Positions 20,625-28,537 of a stretch of 32,156 nucleotides of DNA are shown piece after piece. Under the pieces are notes generated by a model that was not told the DNA's origin, searched no databases, and worked only from the letters and a program-made list of their open reading frames with translations. Source of the stretch: Deltaproteobacteria bacterium. Its GTDB lineage: Bacteria; Myxococcota_A; UBA9042; PHBI01. The translations under genes were made by a program, and so were the position numbers. The stretch covers positions 1-32,156 of the forward strand of contig WYBB01000036.1 of assembly GCA_011526585.1 (NCBI GenBank). The letters are read 5' to 3'. Position 1 is the stretch's first letter. Each line of letters opens with the position of its first letter.

Positions 20625-21298
20625 GGGTCGATCGCCGCGCGCCTCAGGATCGCGGTGAAGCTCGGCGGCGGCTCCGCGCGTAGCGTGTAGCGTCGTCCCT
20701 CGAGCCCGAAGCGCGCCACGTGTGCGTGCAACATCAGGCGCGCCGCCTCGCCGCGCAGCGCCGCTTCGCCGTAACGCGGATCGCCGACCAGCGCGTGACC
20801 GATGTGATAGGCGTGCACGCGTAGCTGATGGCGCCGGCCGGTGTGCGGCTCCAGGCGCACGAGGGTCACCGCACGCCCGCCGAGCTCTCCCCGCGCGAGC
20901 GCCTCCCAGCGCGTCAGCGACGTCTTGCCACGCGCGTCGACGCCCATGCGACCCGAGCCGAACTGATGGATCGGCGCCTCGATCTCGCCGCGCGCGCCCG
21001 GCGCGATCGCCCCCCATACGAGCCCGAGGTAGCGCTTCTCGACCTCACGCCGCTCGAAGGCGAGCGAGAGCTCGCGGTGCACCGCCTCCGAGCGCGCGAA
21101 GATCAGGAGCCCCGAGACCTCCTTGTCGATGCGATGCACGACAAAGAGGCGCTCCCCGCGCAGCGCCTCCAGCCGACGTTGCGCCGACGGCTGCGTGAGG
21201 TCGCGCTCGGGGATCGCCGCGAGCCCCTCGGGCTTCATCACGACCACCAGGCCAGCGTCCTCGTGCACGATGGCGATCTCGGCGACGGGCTCCTCCAT
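20588..21298 (-). CDS. RluA-family pseudouridine synthase
   Basis: 236 residues from the ATG at 21298, with GGAG five bases upstream. The catalytic motif HRIDKEVSGLLIFA contains Asp58 (family HRLDxxTSG), and HTGRRHQLRVH and the KPEG of the N-terminal strand (22-25) are also family features. Such enzymes isomerise uridine to pseudouridine in rRNA or tRNA. There is no S4 RNA-binding domain, so it is the short RluA/RluC-catalytic type; the target is not inferable. The last eleven residues (A-Q-A-S-S-P-K-D-G-S-A) and stop are encoded antisense to the duplicated ligase tail, so the original C-terminus may have been replaced. Confidence 0.93.
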   Translation of the reverse strand: MEEPVAEIAIVHEDAGLVVVMKPEGLAAIPERDLTQPSAQRRLEALRGERLFVVHRIDKEVSGLLIFARSEAVHRELSLAFERREVEKRYLGLVWGAIAPGARGEIEAPIHQFGSGRMGVDARGKTSLTRWEALARGELGGRAVTLVRLEPHTGRRHQLRVHAYHIGHALVGDPRYGEAALRGEAARLMLHAHVARFGLEGRRYTLRAEPPPSFTAILRRAAIDPAQASSPKDGSA

Positions 21299-21703
21299 GG
21301 CGGCTCCATCTCCTCCTGCTGCGCCTTGGCTGGCGCCGGTCCTGCGATCGTGCTAGCACATCGGGGTCCACTTCGGTGGACGCGGGTCGACGCCCTGGTC
21401 GCACGACCTGGTGCGCCGGCACCTTCCCATGGCACTGCGCCACCTCGCTGCAACGCGGCGCGACGGACCGCAGTGTGCCAACAACGTTTCGGATCCATTG
21501 GCTTATTGGACGTCGGTCTCGCGCCTCGGCGACGTGACCACAACGGCGTCGCAACGGCCGGGCCCGCGATCGCGTCGGCACCTGCTCCCGAGGGTCTCGT
21601 GGCCGAGCGGCGCCCGGTCGACCGAGGGAGTGCTGGCGAGTCTCACCAGACGACGACGTGCCGGGGCGTCTACCCTTTTCACGCCACCCCCGCGAGCAGG
21701 TCC
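21299..21703. other. 405-bp gene-free spacer with several hairpins
   Basis: No convincing ORF or tRNA is seen, and GC is visibly lower than in the flanking genes. It holds a dyad around GTGCTAGCAC (21345-21363), possibly an operator for the divergent pseudouridine synthase gene; a perfect stem GTCCAC-TTCG-GTGGAC (21366-21381) with an extra-stable C(UUCG)G loop; GGTGC-GCCG-GCACC (21410-21423); TGGCAC...GTGCCA (about 21430-21480), also allowing TGCG/CGCA pairing; and ACGTCG...CGACGT (21510-21535). It could be a long 5' leader, a small RNA or a decayed gene. Confidence 0.5.
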
Positions 21704-22246
21704 ATGGCCGAACGCCCCAAGGATCTCGAGATCTACCGCGACAGCTTCATCAACGAGCTCGCGGAAGCCCAGCCCGATCTCTCCGGCTATCAGGAGTTCC
21801 TGCGCTACTGGAAGACCGTCGAGTCCGAGGCGATGCACACCGAGGATCTCGGCGAGCTCGACGCCTGGGTGCGCGACCTCGCGCGCGACAAGGAACGCGT
21901 CGCGGCCCTGCGCGAGCGCACCGACATGATGACCTCGGACAAGGGCGGGGACAGCGCCATCCAGGCGCTCGCGCACATCCTCAAGCTCGTGCTCGACATC
22001 CTCGACGCCATCGAGCGCCGCCTGCGCCGCCTCCGCGACGAGCGCCTCTCGGCGCTCGCCTCGATGCTCTGGAAGGGCGGTCCCGGCACGATCGCCAAGC
22101 CCAAGCCCGACGAGAAGGACAAGAAGGGTGAGAAGGGTAAGAAGCCGGCCGAGGGTGGCGCCGCCGCGGTCGAGGCCGCCGTGCCTCCGCAAGCGATCAA
22201 GCCGCCCGATGCCAAGCGCGAGAAGGAAAAGAAGATGGAACGCTGA
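21704..22246 (+). CDS. Hypothetical cytoplasmic coiled-coil protein with Lys-rich tail
   Basis: 180 residues from ATG at 21704, with AGGT about six bases upstream. The N-terminal 125 residues are strongly helical and charged, with heptad-like stretches (for example 'LDILDAIERRLRRLRDERLSAL'), followed by a Lys/Glu/Pro/Ala tail from about 128 to the end with runs such as KDKKGEKGKK. No signal peptide, membrane segment or recognised family. The basic tail may bind nucleic acid or acidic surfaces (inference). It converges with the SLOG-like gene ten bases away. Confidence 0.8.
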   Translation: MAERPKDLEIYRDSFINELAEAQPDLSGYQEFLRYWKTVESEAMHTEDLGELDAWVRDLARDKERVAALRERTDMMTSDKGGDSAIQALAHILKLVLDILDAIERRLRRLRDERLSALASMLWKGGPGTIAKPKPDEKDKKGEKGKKPAEGGAAAVEAAVPPQAIKPPDAKREKEKKMER

Positions 22247-22255
22247 CGCGGGCGA

Positions 22256-22804
22256 TCACGGGGCGATGTAATAGCGCAGCGCCTCGACCGCCTCCGGCGC
22301 CTCCTTGGCGAAGGTGACCATCGCGCGCGTCTTGGCGTCGAGCCCCACCGCGTCGGCCAGCGTGCGCACCGCGTCCGGCCACCCATCGCCGACCAGGATC
22401 GTCTGGCGGTAGGGCGCGTCGGCTTCGAGGCCCCAGGTCCACACCTGCGTCAGGAGCGTGACCGAGCGCAGGTCCCCCGCGAGCAACATCACCGCATCGG
22501 CCATCGCGAGCACTCGCTCGATGACGCCGAAGGTCCCCTCGACCTCCTCGACGACCACCTCGGGGCTCGCCGCCCACGCCTTCGCGCCGCCCGGGCCCTC
22601 GATGGCGACCACCTGCGCGTCGGCCTGCCGCGCCGCGCGCGCCACCGCGCTCGCCACCAGGCCGTGCCCCTCGACGACGATCGCGTAGCCGGCACGCCCG
22701 AGGTGATGCGCGAGCGCGGCCGCGAGATCCGCCGCCCGCCCCGCTCTCGGAGCGTCCGCGCGCGCCGGGCCCATCACTGCAATCGCCGCTCGGTCACCGT
22801 ACAC
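22256..22804 (-). CDS. SLOG/LOG-like Rossmann-fold nucleotide-binding protein
   Basis: 182 residues from the GTG at 22804, chosen because the conserved first strand (DRAAIAVMGPA) starts right after it and AAGG lies nine bases upstream; the frame is open further upstream but that part is not protein-like. A Rossmann pattern is visible: strand 1 and loop AIAVMGPARAD, an 'AAALAHHLGRAGYAIVVEGHGLVASAVARAA' helix-strand unit and a 'VQVVAIEGPGG'-like strand, then 'IERVLAMADAVMLLAGDLRS', where LOG and DprA-like proteins place a GG-[x]-GT nucleotide-binding turn. The catalytic PGGxGTxxE of cytokinin-activating LOG enzymes is not seen. It may sense a nucleotide or ligand. Function unknown. Confidence 0.7.
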   Translation of the reverse strand: MYGDRAAIAVMGPARADAPRAGRAADLAAALAHHLGRAGYAIVVEGHGLVASAVARAARQADAQVVAIEGPGGAKAWAASPEVVVEEVEGTFGVIERVLAMADAVMLLAGDLRSVTLLTQVWTWGLEADAPYRQTILVGDGWPDAVRTLADAVGLDAKTRAMVTFAKEAPEAVEALRYYIAP

Positions 22805-22987
22805 AGGGCTCGCCTTCGTAGACCACGTCGCGCCCACACGAGCGCAGCGCGAGCGCACACGTTGCGCGCGCGCGGTCGTGCTTGTCAAGGTGCGCCCGGC
22901 GCTCGGCGGCGCCCGCCCGCCACCCACGCCCTGAACGCGAGCACCCGCATTGTCAACCACGGCGCGGGCGTGCTACCCCTCGCCCGC

Positions 22988-23479
22988 GTGCCCACCCACC
23001 GCCGGCGACGCTCGCTCCTCGCGCCTCGGACGCTCGCCGCGCTCCTCGCCGCCGTCCTCCTCGGCGCAGGGTGCGCCGACGCGAGCCGCATGTTCACCGG
23101 CATGTGGGAGGCCGAGGCCCCGCTCGACGCCGACTGGATCGGCGGCCGTCCCGAGCTCGCCATCGGCCACTTCGGGCCCGAGCTGACCGGGATCGTGCGC
23201 TTCCTCGACGACGAGGGGCTGCCCACGCTGAGCTGCGAGTGCGCCTTCATCGATCAACAAGACGTCGACCTCGACGCGAGGCGCTTCGTGGCGACGACGA
23301 CCCTATGCGACGCCGAGACCCTCCTGATCTGGGAGCTCGCGCTCGACGACGACGGCGAAGACCCGCGCCTCGTCGGCGAGGTGCGCCGCGCCAACGACCC
23401 AGATTCCGCGCCCGCGCCCGTGAGCCTCCGCCTCGACGATCCCTTCGTGCCCGACGACCGTCGCGAGTGTGAGCCGTGA
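22988..23479 (+). CDS. Small putative lipoprotein, operon partner of an outer-membrane protein
   Basis: 163 residues from GTG at 22988; GTG at 22970 is an equally possible start. An Arg-rich N-terminus (HRRRRSLLAPR) is followed by a hydrophobic segment and LLGAGC, then Ala-Asp-Ala-Ser; there is no acidic tether. The mature domain has 'MFTGMWEAE' , a Cys-x-Cys (SCECAF) and alternating strands, suggesting a small beta-rich domain. It resembles no family I recognise. The last four bases overlap the start of the next gene (GTGA), so the two are translationally coupled and probably work together in the envelope. Confidence 0.72.
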   Translation: MPTHRRRRSLLAPRTLAALLAAVLLGAGCADASRMFTGMWEAEAPLDADWIGGRPELAIGHFGPELTGIVRFLDDEGLPTLSCECAFIDQQDVDLDARRFVATTTLCDAETLLIWELALDDDGEDPRLVGEVRRANDPDSAPAPVSLRLDDPFVPDDRRECEP

Positions 23480-25005
23480 TCACCGCCGCGCAACGCCCGA
23501 GCCGCGCACGCGCCCACCGACTCGCGCTCACGCTCCTCGCCCTCGCCGCGCTCGCCACGCCCACGGCCGCGCGCGCGCCGGGCATGCCCGAGGGGCCCTG
23601 GCGCACGCTCACCGTCGCGGTCCTGCCGGTCACCTACCTCGGCGGCCTCGCCGATCCGCTCGCCGATCCGCCCGAGGCACCGCGGCTCCGCGCCGACGCC
23701 GCGCGCTGGCACCGCGGCCTCGAGGTCGCCTTCCAGGGGCGCGACCAGGTCGAGCTCATCGGCACCGCCGAGCTGCGCGAGCGCCTCGCCCGCCAGACCG
23801 TGCTGCGCCGCACCGCCTCCCTCGCGCAGGAGCGCTACGCCCTCGGCCTCGAGCAGTGGCGGGCGCTGCGCGCCAAGGAGGCGCTCGTCCAGCTCGACCG
23901 CGCGCGCGAGCTGCACCTCGAAGCCTTCACCGATCTCGTCGACCCGCGCACCCTGGCCGACGTCGAGCTCCACCGCGGCCTCGCCCTGGTCGACCTCGGC
24001 GAGATCGGCCCGGCGCGGATCGCCTTCGCGCAGATGTTCGCGCTCGATCCGACGCGCCGCTTCGAGCGCGGCTACTACGGAGGGCCGATCGAGCACGAGC
24101 TCACCGGCGCCGCGCGCGACATCGCCTCGTTGCCGGCGCCGATCCCGATCCTGTGGCCGGCCGAGCGTCTCGCCGCGCTCGCGCGCCGCCTCGAGATCGA
24201 CGTGTGGGCGGTCGGGCTCGTCACCGACCCCGAGCCCCTCTCACCGCGCGAGCCCTTCGCGCGAGCACCTGCGACCACCGACACCGCCGCGCAGATCGAC
24301 GTCGCGCTCTTCGACGTGCGCGCCGTCGCCTTCACCGCGCGCGAGACCTTCCCGATCGGAGCCGACGACTTCATGGCCGTCGACCTCGACCGCTTCGTCG
24401 CGAGCTGGCACGCCTGCGCCCTCGAGGCGCCATCGCCCTTCTTGCGCCCCCGCGCGCGCCGCCAGTGGTTCGTCGAGCTCGGCTACGCGCACGCGGTCTG
24501 GCTCCATCACCGCCGCACACGCGACTACCTGCACGGCCCCGGCGCGCACATCGGCATCACCTATCTGCCGACGCCCGGTCTCGAGCTCTGGTTCAAGACC
24601 TCGCAGCGCGCGACCCTCTCCGACGCCAACGCCGACCTGCTCGACGTCTTCACCACCACGCACTTCGGCCTCGGCGCGGGCCTCGGACTCGGCGACGAGA
24701 CGCTCGCCTTCACGCTGCGCGCGGGCGTCGAGGTCGCTTTCTCGCTCGCCGACATCGCCATGACCACCGACGTCGACTGCAAGTTCTTCGGCGCCGAGCA
24801 CCCGCGCTGCCGCGGGATCTTCCGCGCCGAGTCACCCGCGCTCTGGCTCGGCCTCGACTTCGCCGCGTCCCTTCGCGTCGCCCCGACGCGCGCCTGGTAC
24901 CTCGCCTGGTCCGCCGGCACCACGATCTACGCGATCAGCGGCTCGCTCGTGGGTGAGCTCAATTTTCCGCTTTACGGAACACTGGCGTTCGGTCTTCCGT
25001 TCTAG
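23476..25005 (+). CDS. Putative outer-membrane protein with helical N-terminal domain and beta-barrel-like C-terminus
   Basis: 509 residues from GTG at 23476, overlapping the upstream stop. A signal peptide (ALTLLALAALATPTAARA, cleavage after about residue 34) indicates export. Residues 45-220 include alpha-helical, TPR-like stretches ('LEQWRALRAKEALVQLDRAREL', 'DVELHRGLALVDLGEIGPARIAFAQMF'). From about 335 alternating amphipathic strands with aromatic girdles appear ('WFVELGYAHAVWLHH', 'HIGITYLPTPGLELWFKT', 'FGLGAGLGLG'), and the protein ends in Phe, as outer-membrane barrels do. A Cys pair (DVDCKFFGAEHPRC) may form a disulfide. Function is unknown. Confidence 0.82.
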   Translation: MITAAQRPSRARAHRLALTLLALAALATPTAARAPGMPEGPWRTLTVAVLPVTYLGGLADPLADPPEAPRLRADAARWHRGLEVAFQGRDQVELIGTAELRERLARQTVLRRTASLAQERYALGLEQWRALRAKEALVQLDRARELHLEAFTDLVDPRTLADVELHRGLALVDLGEIGPARIAFAQMFALDPTRRFERGYYGGPIEHELTGAARDIASLPAPIPILWPAERLAALARRLEIDVWAVGLVTDPEPLSPREPFARAPATTDTAAQIDVALFDVRAVAFTARETFPIGADDFMAVDLDRFVASWHACALEAPSPFLRPRARRQWFVELGYAHAVWLHHRRTRDYLHGPGAHIGITYLPTPGLELWFKTSQRATLSDANADLLDVFTTTHFGLGAGLGLGDETLAFTLRAGVEVAFSLADIAMTTDVDCKFFGAEHPRCRGIFRAESPALWLGLDFAASLRVAPTRAWYLAWSAGTTIYAISGSLVGELNFPLYGTLAFGLPF

Positions 25006-25011
25006 CCCTCT

Positions 25012-25026
25012 TGGCACCAGGTGCCA
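25012..25026. promoter_or_regulatory. Perfect 15-bp inverted repeat before the large lipoprotein gene
   Basis: TGGCACC-A-GGTGCCA lies between the stop of the outer-membrane protein and the Shine-Dalgarno AAGGAG of the next gene. As DNA it looks like a dimer-binding operator; as RNA it could be an attenuating hairpin, though the loop would be too small without fraying. Which applies cannot be decided from sequence. Confidence 0.5.
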
Positions 25027-25040
25027 GAAAGGAGTTCTTC

Positions 25041-27041
25041 ATGCGACCCATCCCGACCACCACCGCCGCGCTCTGTGCGCTGCTCGTCGCCTGCGGCAAG
25101 GACGACCCGGCGCCGACGCCCACGCCGACGCCGGCGCAGGGACAGACCAGCGCGCCCGAGCGCGACCCGGCAGCCGAGCACAAGACGACCGAGCCGGGCG
25201 CGGCCGACCCCACCGTCAAGGACCCGGGAGCCCAGCCCGGCGTCGGCGAGCAGAAGGACCCGAGCACCGCCGATCCCAAGACCCCGACGCCGCCCACGCC
25301 CGTGCCGGCGCAGCCGCTCGTCGCCTCTGCTCCCGCCCCCGACGCGAGCGCGTTGACGCCTTCGAGCATCGCCTCCTTCCCCGCCGAGATCGTCGCGGTC
25401 GGCGGCACGCCGAGCCTCGCCGCGCTCGTCCAGGCCTTCACGAGCCAGGCCCAGCGCGTGCCCAACGCGCAGATCCCGCCCGATCCGCTGCCGATGGCGC
25501 TGGCGATGATCCAGCAGAAGGCCGGCGTCGACCTGTCGTGGCTCGACACCGACAAGCCCCTGCGCTTCGCGGTGCCCGACCCCAAGGCCTACCCCGAGGG
25601 CGTCGTCCTGCTCCTGCCGCTCAAGGCCGGCGCGACCGTCGACGCCAAGACCATCCCCGGCGCGACCGAGGGCGGCGGACACTTCCTCAGCGTCGACCTC
25701 GGCGGCAAGAAGGTCTTCGTCGACAAGACCGTCGACGGTCACCTGCTCCTGACCTCGCACGACGACCTCGCCAAGAAGCTCGAGGCCTTCGCCAAGGAGC
25801 TGGCCGGCTGGACCCCGAGCGATCCGCTCGTCGTCGATACCAGCGTCGAGCACCTCACGCGCATCTACGCCGCCGATCTCGCCCAGGCCAAGGGCATGAT
25901 CGACAGCATCGGCAGCTCCATGGCCCAGCGCCCCGAGATGGCGACGCAGATGGGCCCCGCGCTGGAGATGGCCAAGACCGGCTTCGCCCTCGTCGAGGGC
26001 ACGCAACGCATCGGCCTCTCGCTCGATCCGCGCGGCGACTTCCCGCGCGTGGCGCTGTCCTTCCGCGGTCTGCCGGGCGGCAAGCTCGACGGCATCATCA
26101 AGGATCTGGCCGCGCGCAAGATCGCGCTGGCCGGCGCCGTGCCCGAGGATGCCTGGTTCGCCATGGCCTACGACATCGAGGGCGCGACCTACTTCAGCGA
26201 CGCCCAGGCGGTGGTCGACGCGATCACGCGCGTGCCGATGGGCCCGATGCCGGTGAGCTGGAGCGAGGACGAGAAGAAGGAGCTGCTCGCGCTCTTCGAG
26301 AAGGCGCAGACGCTGCAGGGCGGTCAGGGGGCCTTCTGGGCGCGCCAGCAGGGATCCAACGCCTTCATCTTCGAGAGCCTCTCCGACACGACCGACGGCG
26401 TCGCGATGCAGGCCAACGTGCTCGCGATCGGCGAGCTCATCTACAAGAAGGTGTGGTCCGAGGGGCGCAAGGCGATGCTCGCGCAGGGCGCGCCGGCCGA
26501 TCAGCTCCCGGAGAACATGTCGTTCAAGGACTTCGTCGGGCTCATGTCGAAGAACACCGGGGCCCTGGGGATCAGCGTCGGGGTGAACGAGGCGGCGACC
26601 CGCGGCGGGGCCAAGGCGGGCGCGCTCGAGGTCAAGATCGACTGGTCGCGCTTGCCGCTCGAGGGTGAGGCCAAGGCGATCGCCGACGCGGTCGGTGACG
26701 AGATCGGACTCGGCTTCGTCGGCGAGGGTCAGCGCTTCGCGACGGTCATCGGGCCCGAGGCCGCCGCGCGCGCCGCGCGTCTGCTCGATGCGCCGGTGGG
26801 TGAACCGAGCGACAGCTGGATCGCCAAGGCCCAGGACCACGCGATCTTCGCGCTGCTCCGTCCGGCGCGTCTCCTGCGCACGCTGGCGGCGTTCGTCCCG
26901 GATCTGGCGGCGAAGAAGGCCACGATCGACGCGCTCGCCGACGACCCGATCGTCGTGCGCGGGCGCAGCGACGGCACCGCCTTCTACCTCGAGGGCACGC
27001 TGCCGGCGAAGGTCATCGCCGGTCTCGCAAGCATGCAGTGA
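25041..27041 (+). CDS. Large Pro/Thr-tethered lipoprotein of unknown function
   Basis: 666 residues from ATG at 25041, with AAGGAG seven bases upstream. The signal peptide ends LLVAC and is followed by Gly-Lys-Asp-Asp, then a Pro/Thr/Asp tether to about residue 110 with PTPTPTP. The mature part (about 115-666) alternates helices and strands with repeated 'Vv..G.PslaaLvqa', 'PLRFAVPDP', 'VVLLLPLKAGA' patterns and 'GHLLLTSHDDLAKKLEAF', similar in style to two-copy substrate-binding folds (DUF3352-like), but I cannot assign it firmly. No catalytic motif. It follows the outer-membrane protein by 35 bases. The gene is the last of the plus-strand run and converges with lspA. Confidence 0.85.
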   Translation: MRPIPTTTAALCALLVACGKDDPAPTPTPTPAQGQTSAPERDPAAEHKTTEPGAADPTVKDPGAQPGVGEQKDPSTADPKTPTPPTPVPAQPLVASAPAPDASALTPSSIASFPAEIVAVGGTPSLAALVQAFTSQAQRVPNAQIPPDPLPMALAMIQQKAGVDLSWLDTDKPLRFAVPDPKAYPEGVVLLLPLKAGATVDAKTIPGATEGGGHFLSVDLGGKKVFVDKTVDGHLLLTSHDDLAKKLEAFAKELAGWTPSDPLVVDTSVEHLTRIYAADLAQAKGMIDSIGSSMAQRPEMATQMGPALEMAKTGFALVEGTQRIGLSLDPRGDFPRVALSFRGLPGGKLDGIIKDLAARKIALAGAVPEDAWFAMAYDIEGATYFSDAQAVVDAITRVPMGPMPVSWSEDEKKELLALFEKAQTLQGGQGAFWARQQGSNAFIFESLSDTTDGVAMQANVLAIGELIYKKVWSEGRKAMLAQGAPADQLPENMSFKDFVGLMSKNTGALGISVGVNEAATRGGAKAGALEVKIDWSRLPLEGEAKAIADAVGDEIGLGFVGEGQRFATVIGPEAAARAARLLDAPVGEPSDSWIAKAQDHAIFALLRPARLLRTLAAFVPDLAAKKATIDALADDPIVVRGRSDGTAFYLEGTLPAKVIAGLASMQ

Positions 27042-27050
27042 CGGGTGTGC

Positions 27051-28106
27051 TCAGGCAGCGACCTGGTCGCTGCCTGTCTTCTTGTCCGCCTCGGGCTTCT
27101 TCGCGAGCAGGCTGTTCTTGTTGAAGAAGAGATCGAGGAGCAGCGCGACCACGCCGACCGAGATGGCGATGTCGGCGACGTTGAAGGTCGGCCAGCGCAT
27201 GAAGCCGAGGTCCATGTCGATGAAGTCGATGACGTAGCCGAAGCGCACGCGGTCGACGAAGTTGCCGGCGGCGCCGGCGAGGATCCCGGCGAACGCGGTC
27301 GCGACGAGCCATCCATTGGGTGGCAGGCGCCCGACGATCGAGCCGATCACGATGAAGGCGATGAGCGTGAGCAGCATGAAGAGGGCCTGCCTGAGGCCGG
27401 GCGAGACGCCCTTGAGGAAGCCGAAGGCCGCGCCCGGATTCTCGGCGTACGTGAAGTTCCACCACTCGCCCATCACCGGGATCTGGTGATCGAGCACGAG
27501 GAAGGTCTCGCCGGCTGCCACCCTGGTGTCGGCGGAGAACGCCGTCTCGGCGTAGGGGATCGGGTGGATGCGCGCCTCGGCCAGGAGCGTCGGCACGTCG
27601 TCCTGGTCGATCTTGCGGAACATCTCCGGCAGCCACGAGGCCCAGGTCTTGGCGGCGGCGGCCTCGGCGGCGAGCGCGTTGACCGCCTCGGGCGCCGCCT
27701 CGGGCACGGCCAGCGCCAGCCAGCGCCCGAGCTCACGCCGATCGGAGAGCGCGATGCGACGCGGCGGCAGCTCGCGGTCCTCGCGCCAGAAGACCCAGAG
27801 GCCCTTGGCGCTGTCGCCGACGGCGCCGCTGGCGAAGGGGTGCTCGGTCGCGGCGGCGCTGACCGGCGGCGCGAGCTTCATCATGGTCGCGACCTGCGTG
27901 GCGACCTCGGCGGGCTGCCAGCCGAAGCGCGCGCGCAGCACCTCGCCGAGCGACTGGCCGGCCTCTTCGGGCGCGACCGTCACCGGGAGCGGGTGCGCCG
28001 GCGTGGCGAGCGTCGTGTCCGCCCAGTGCTTCGACCAGAGATCGGCCGCCAGCCAGATGGCAAAGACCAGCCAGAACCTCACCCACTTCGTCCTCTGCGG
28101 GTTCAT
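27051..28106 (-). CDS. lspA: Lipoprotein signal peptidase (signal peptidase II) with a large insertion
   Basis: 351 residues, about double the usual 160-170. GGAGG seven bases before the ATG at 28106 fixes the start. The membrane aspartyl protease motifs are intact: AADLWSK in helix 1 (Asp22), NPGAAFGF at 223-230, GNFVDR...VIDF with Asp285 and Asp294, and FNVAD with Asp312; the active-site Asp pair is among these. Between helix 1 and the canonical IPV...WNFTYAENPG segment lies about 165 extra residues (about 33-200) of helical Ala/Glu/Arg-rich sequence, topologically periplasmic. LspA cleaves prolipoproteins after lipidation by Lgt in the inner membrane. The surrounding region is rich in lipoproteins. 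The 3' end overlaps a terminator hairpin. Confidence 0.94.
   Translation of the reverse strand: MNPQRTKWVRFWLVFAIWLAADLWSKHWADTTLATPAHPLPVTVAPEEAGQSLGEVLRARFGWQPAEVATQVATMMKLAPPVSAAATEHPFASGAVGDSAKGLWVFWREDRELPPRRIALSDRRELGRWLALAVPEAAPEAVNALAAEAAAAKTWASWLPEMFRKIDQDDVPTLLAEARIHPIPYAETAFSADTRVAAGETFLVLDHQIPVMGEWWNFTYAENPGAAFGFLKGVSPGLRQALFMLLTLIAFIVIGSIVGRLPPNGWLVATAFAGILAGAAGNFVDRVRFGYVIDFIDMDLGFMRWPTFNVADIAISVGVVALLLDLFFNKNSLLAKKPEADKKTGSDQVAA
27053..27075. terminator. Perfect 11-bp stem hairpin between convergent genes
   Basis: AGGCAGCGACC (27053-27063) is complementary to GGTCGCTGCCT (27065-27075). It overlaps the last codons of lspA and lies just after the large lipoprotein gene, so it is well placed to stop the plus-strand transcript; on that strand GTCTTCTTGTCC follows, moderately T-rich. 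For lspA it would lie inside the coding region. The mRNA loop would open to five bases. Confidence 0.55.
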
Positions 28107-28167
28107 CCGATAACCTCCAGGGTCGCGGACCATACCCGCTCACCCCGGGCGGGTCCACGACATCCGC

Positions 28168-28195
28168 TTGACGCGCCTGGATCACGGCGTTAGCA
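28168..28195 (+). promoter_or_regulatory. Possible promoter of the small lipoprotein-uppP operon
   Basis: TTGACG (28168-28173, five of six -35 consensus bases) and TTAGCA (28190-28195, weak -10) are 16 bases apart in the 95-base gap between lspA and the plus-strand genes. The transcript would start at about the GTG at 28202, and no Shine-Dalgarno is visible, so a leaderless mRNA is possible. Confidence 0.35.
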
Positions 28196-28201
28196 GACCT
28201 C

Positions 28202-28537
28202 GTGCACGCGATCGTCCGCCATGGTGCAAGGGGTCGGCGGCTCGCCATCGGCCTCGCGCTCGCCGCGCTCGCGTCGCTGGGGGCGTGCGGCTCGATCGGC
28301 GCCGAGCGCGTCATCGACGAGGCCGAGGACGCGGTCGCGCTGCTGCCGTGTGCACCCGAGGAGCCCGCCGCGTGCAACGCCCTGCCCAGGGTCGTCTACT
28401 TCTCGGTGAGCGCGCGCGCCTACCTGCACGAGGCGGTGCGTCGCCTGCGCCGCGCCGATCACGCCCAGGCCGAGCATTTCGCCATCAAGGCGCGCAAGGC
28501 GGCCGAGGAGGCCTTGCGCCAGCAGGAGGGGCGATGA
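28202..28537 (+). CDS. Small putative lipoprotein (DUF4398-like helical domain)
   Basis: 111 residues from GTG at 28202. Signal peptide RRLAIGLALAALASLGAC with Gly-Ser-Ile after the Cys, no acidic tether. The mature part has a Cys pair (LPCAPEEPAAC) and a helical hairpin pattern 'FSVSARAYLHEAVRRLRRADHAQAEHFAIKARKAAEEAL' that resembles DUF4398 proteins (small envelope lipoproteins), although the assignment is from memory. ATGA overlap with the next gene, so the two are translationally coupled. Together with uppP they suggest a role in the cell envelope, unproved. Confidence 0.75.
   Translation: MHAIVRHGARGRRLAIGLALAALASLGACGSIGAERVIDEAEDAVALLPCAPEEPAACNALPRVVYFSVSARAYLHEAVRRLRRADHAQAEHFAIKARKAAEEALRQQEGR

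Noticed and set aside
21299..21703. tRNA or tmRNA in the gene-free spacer
   Set aside because: No cloverleaf with T-loop GTTCGA-like sequence or CCA end was found; the hairpins are not arranged as a tRNA.
25002..26840. 612-residue minus-strand frame opposite the large lipoprotein
   Set aside because: Antisense shadow; composition is biased and the plus-strand gene has a clear signal peptide and ribosome binding site.
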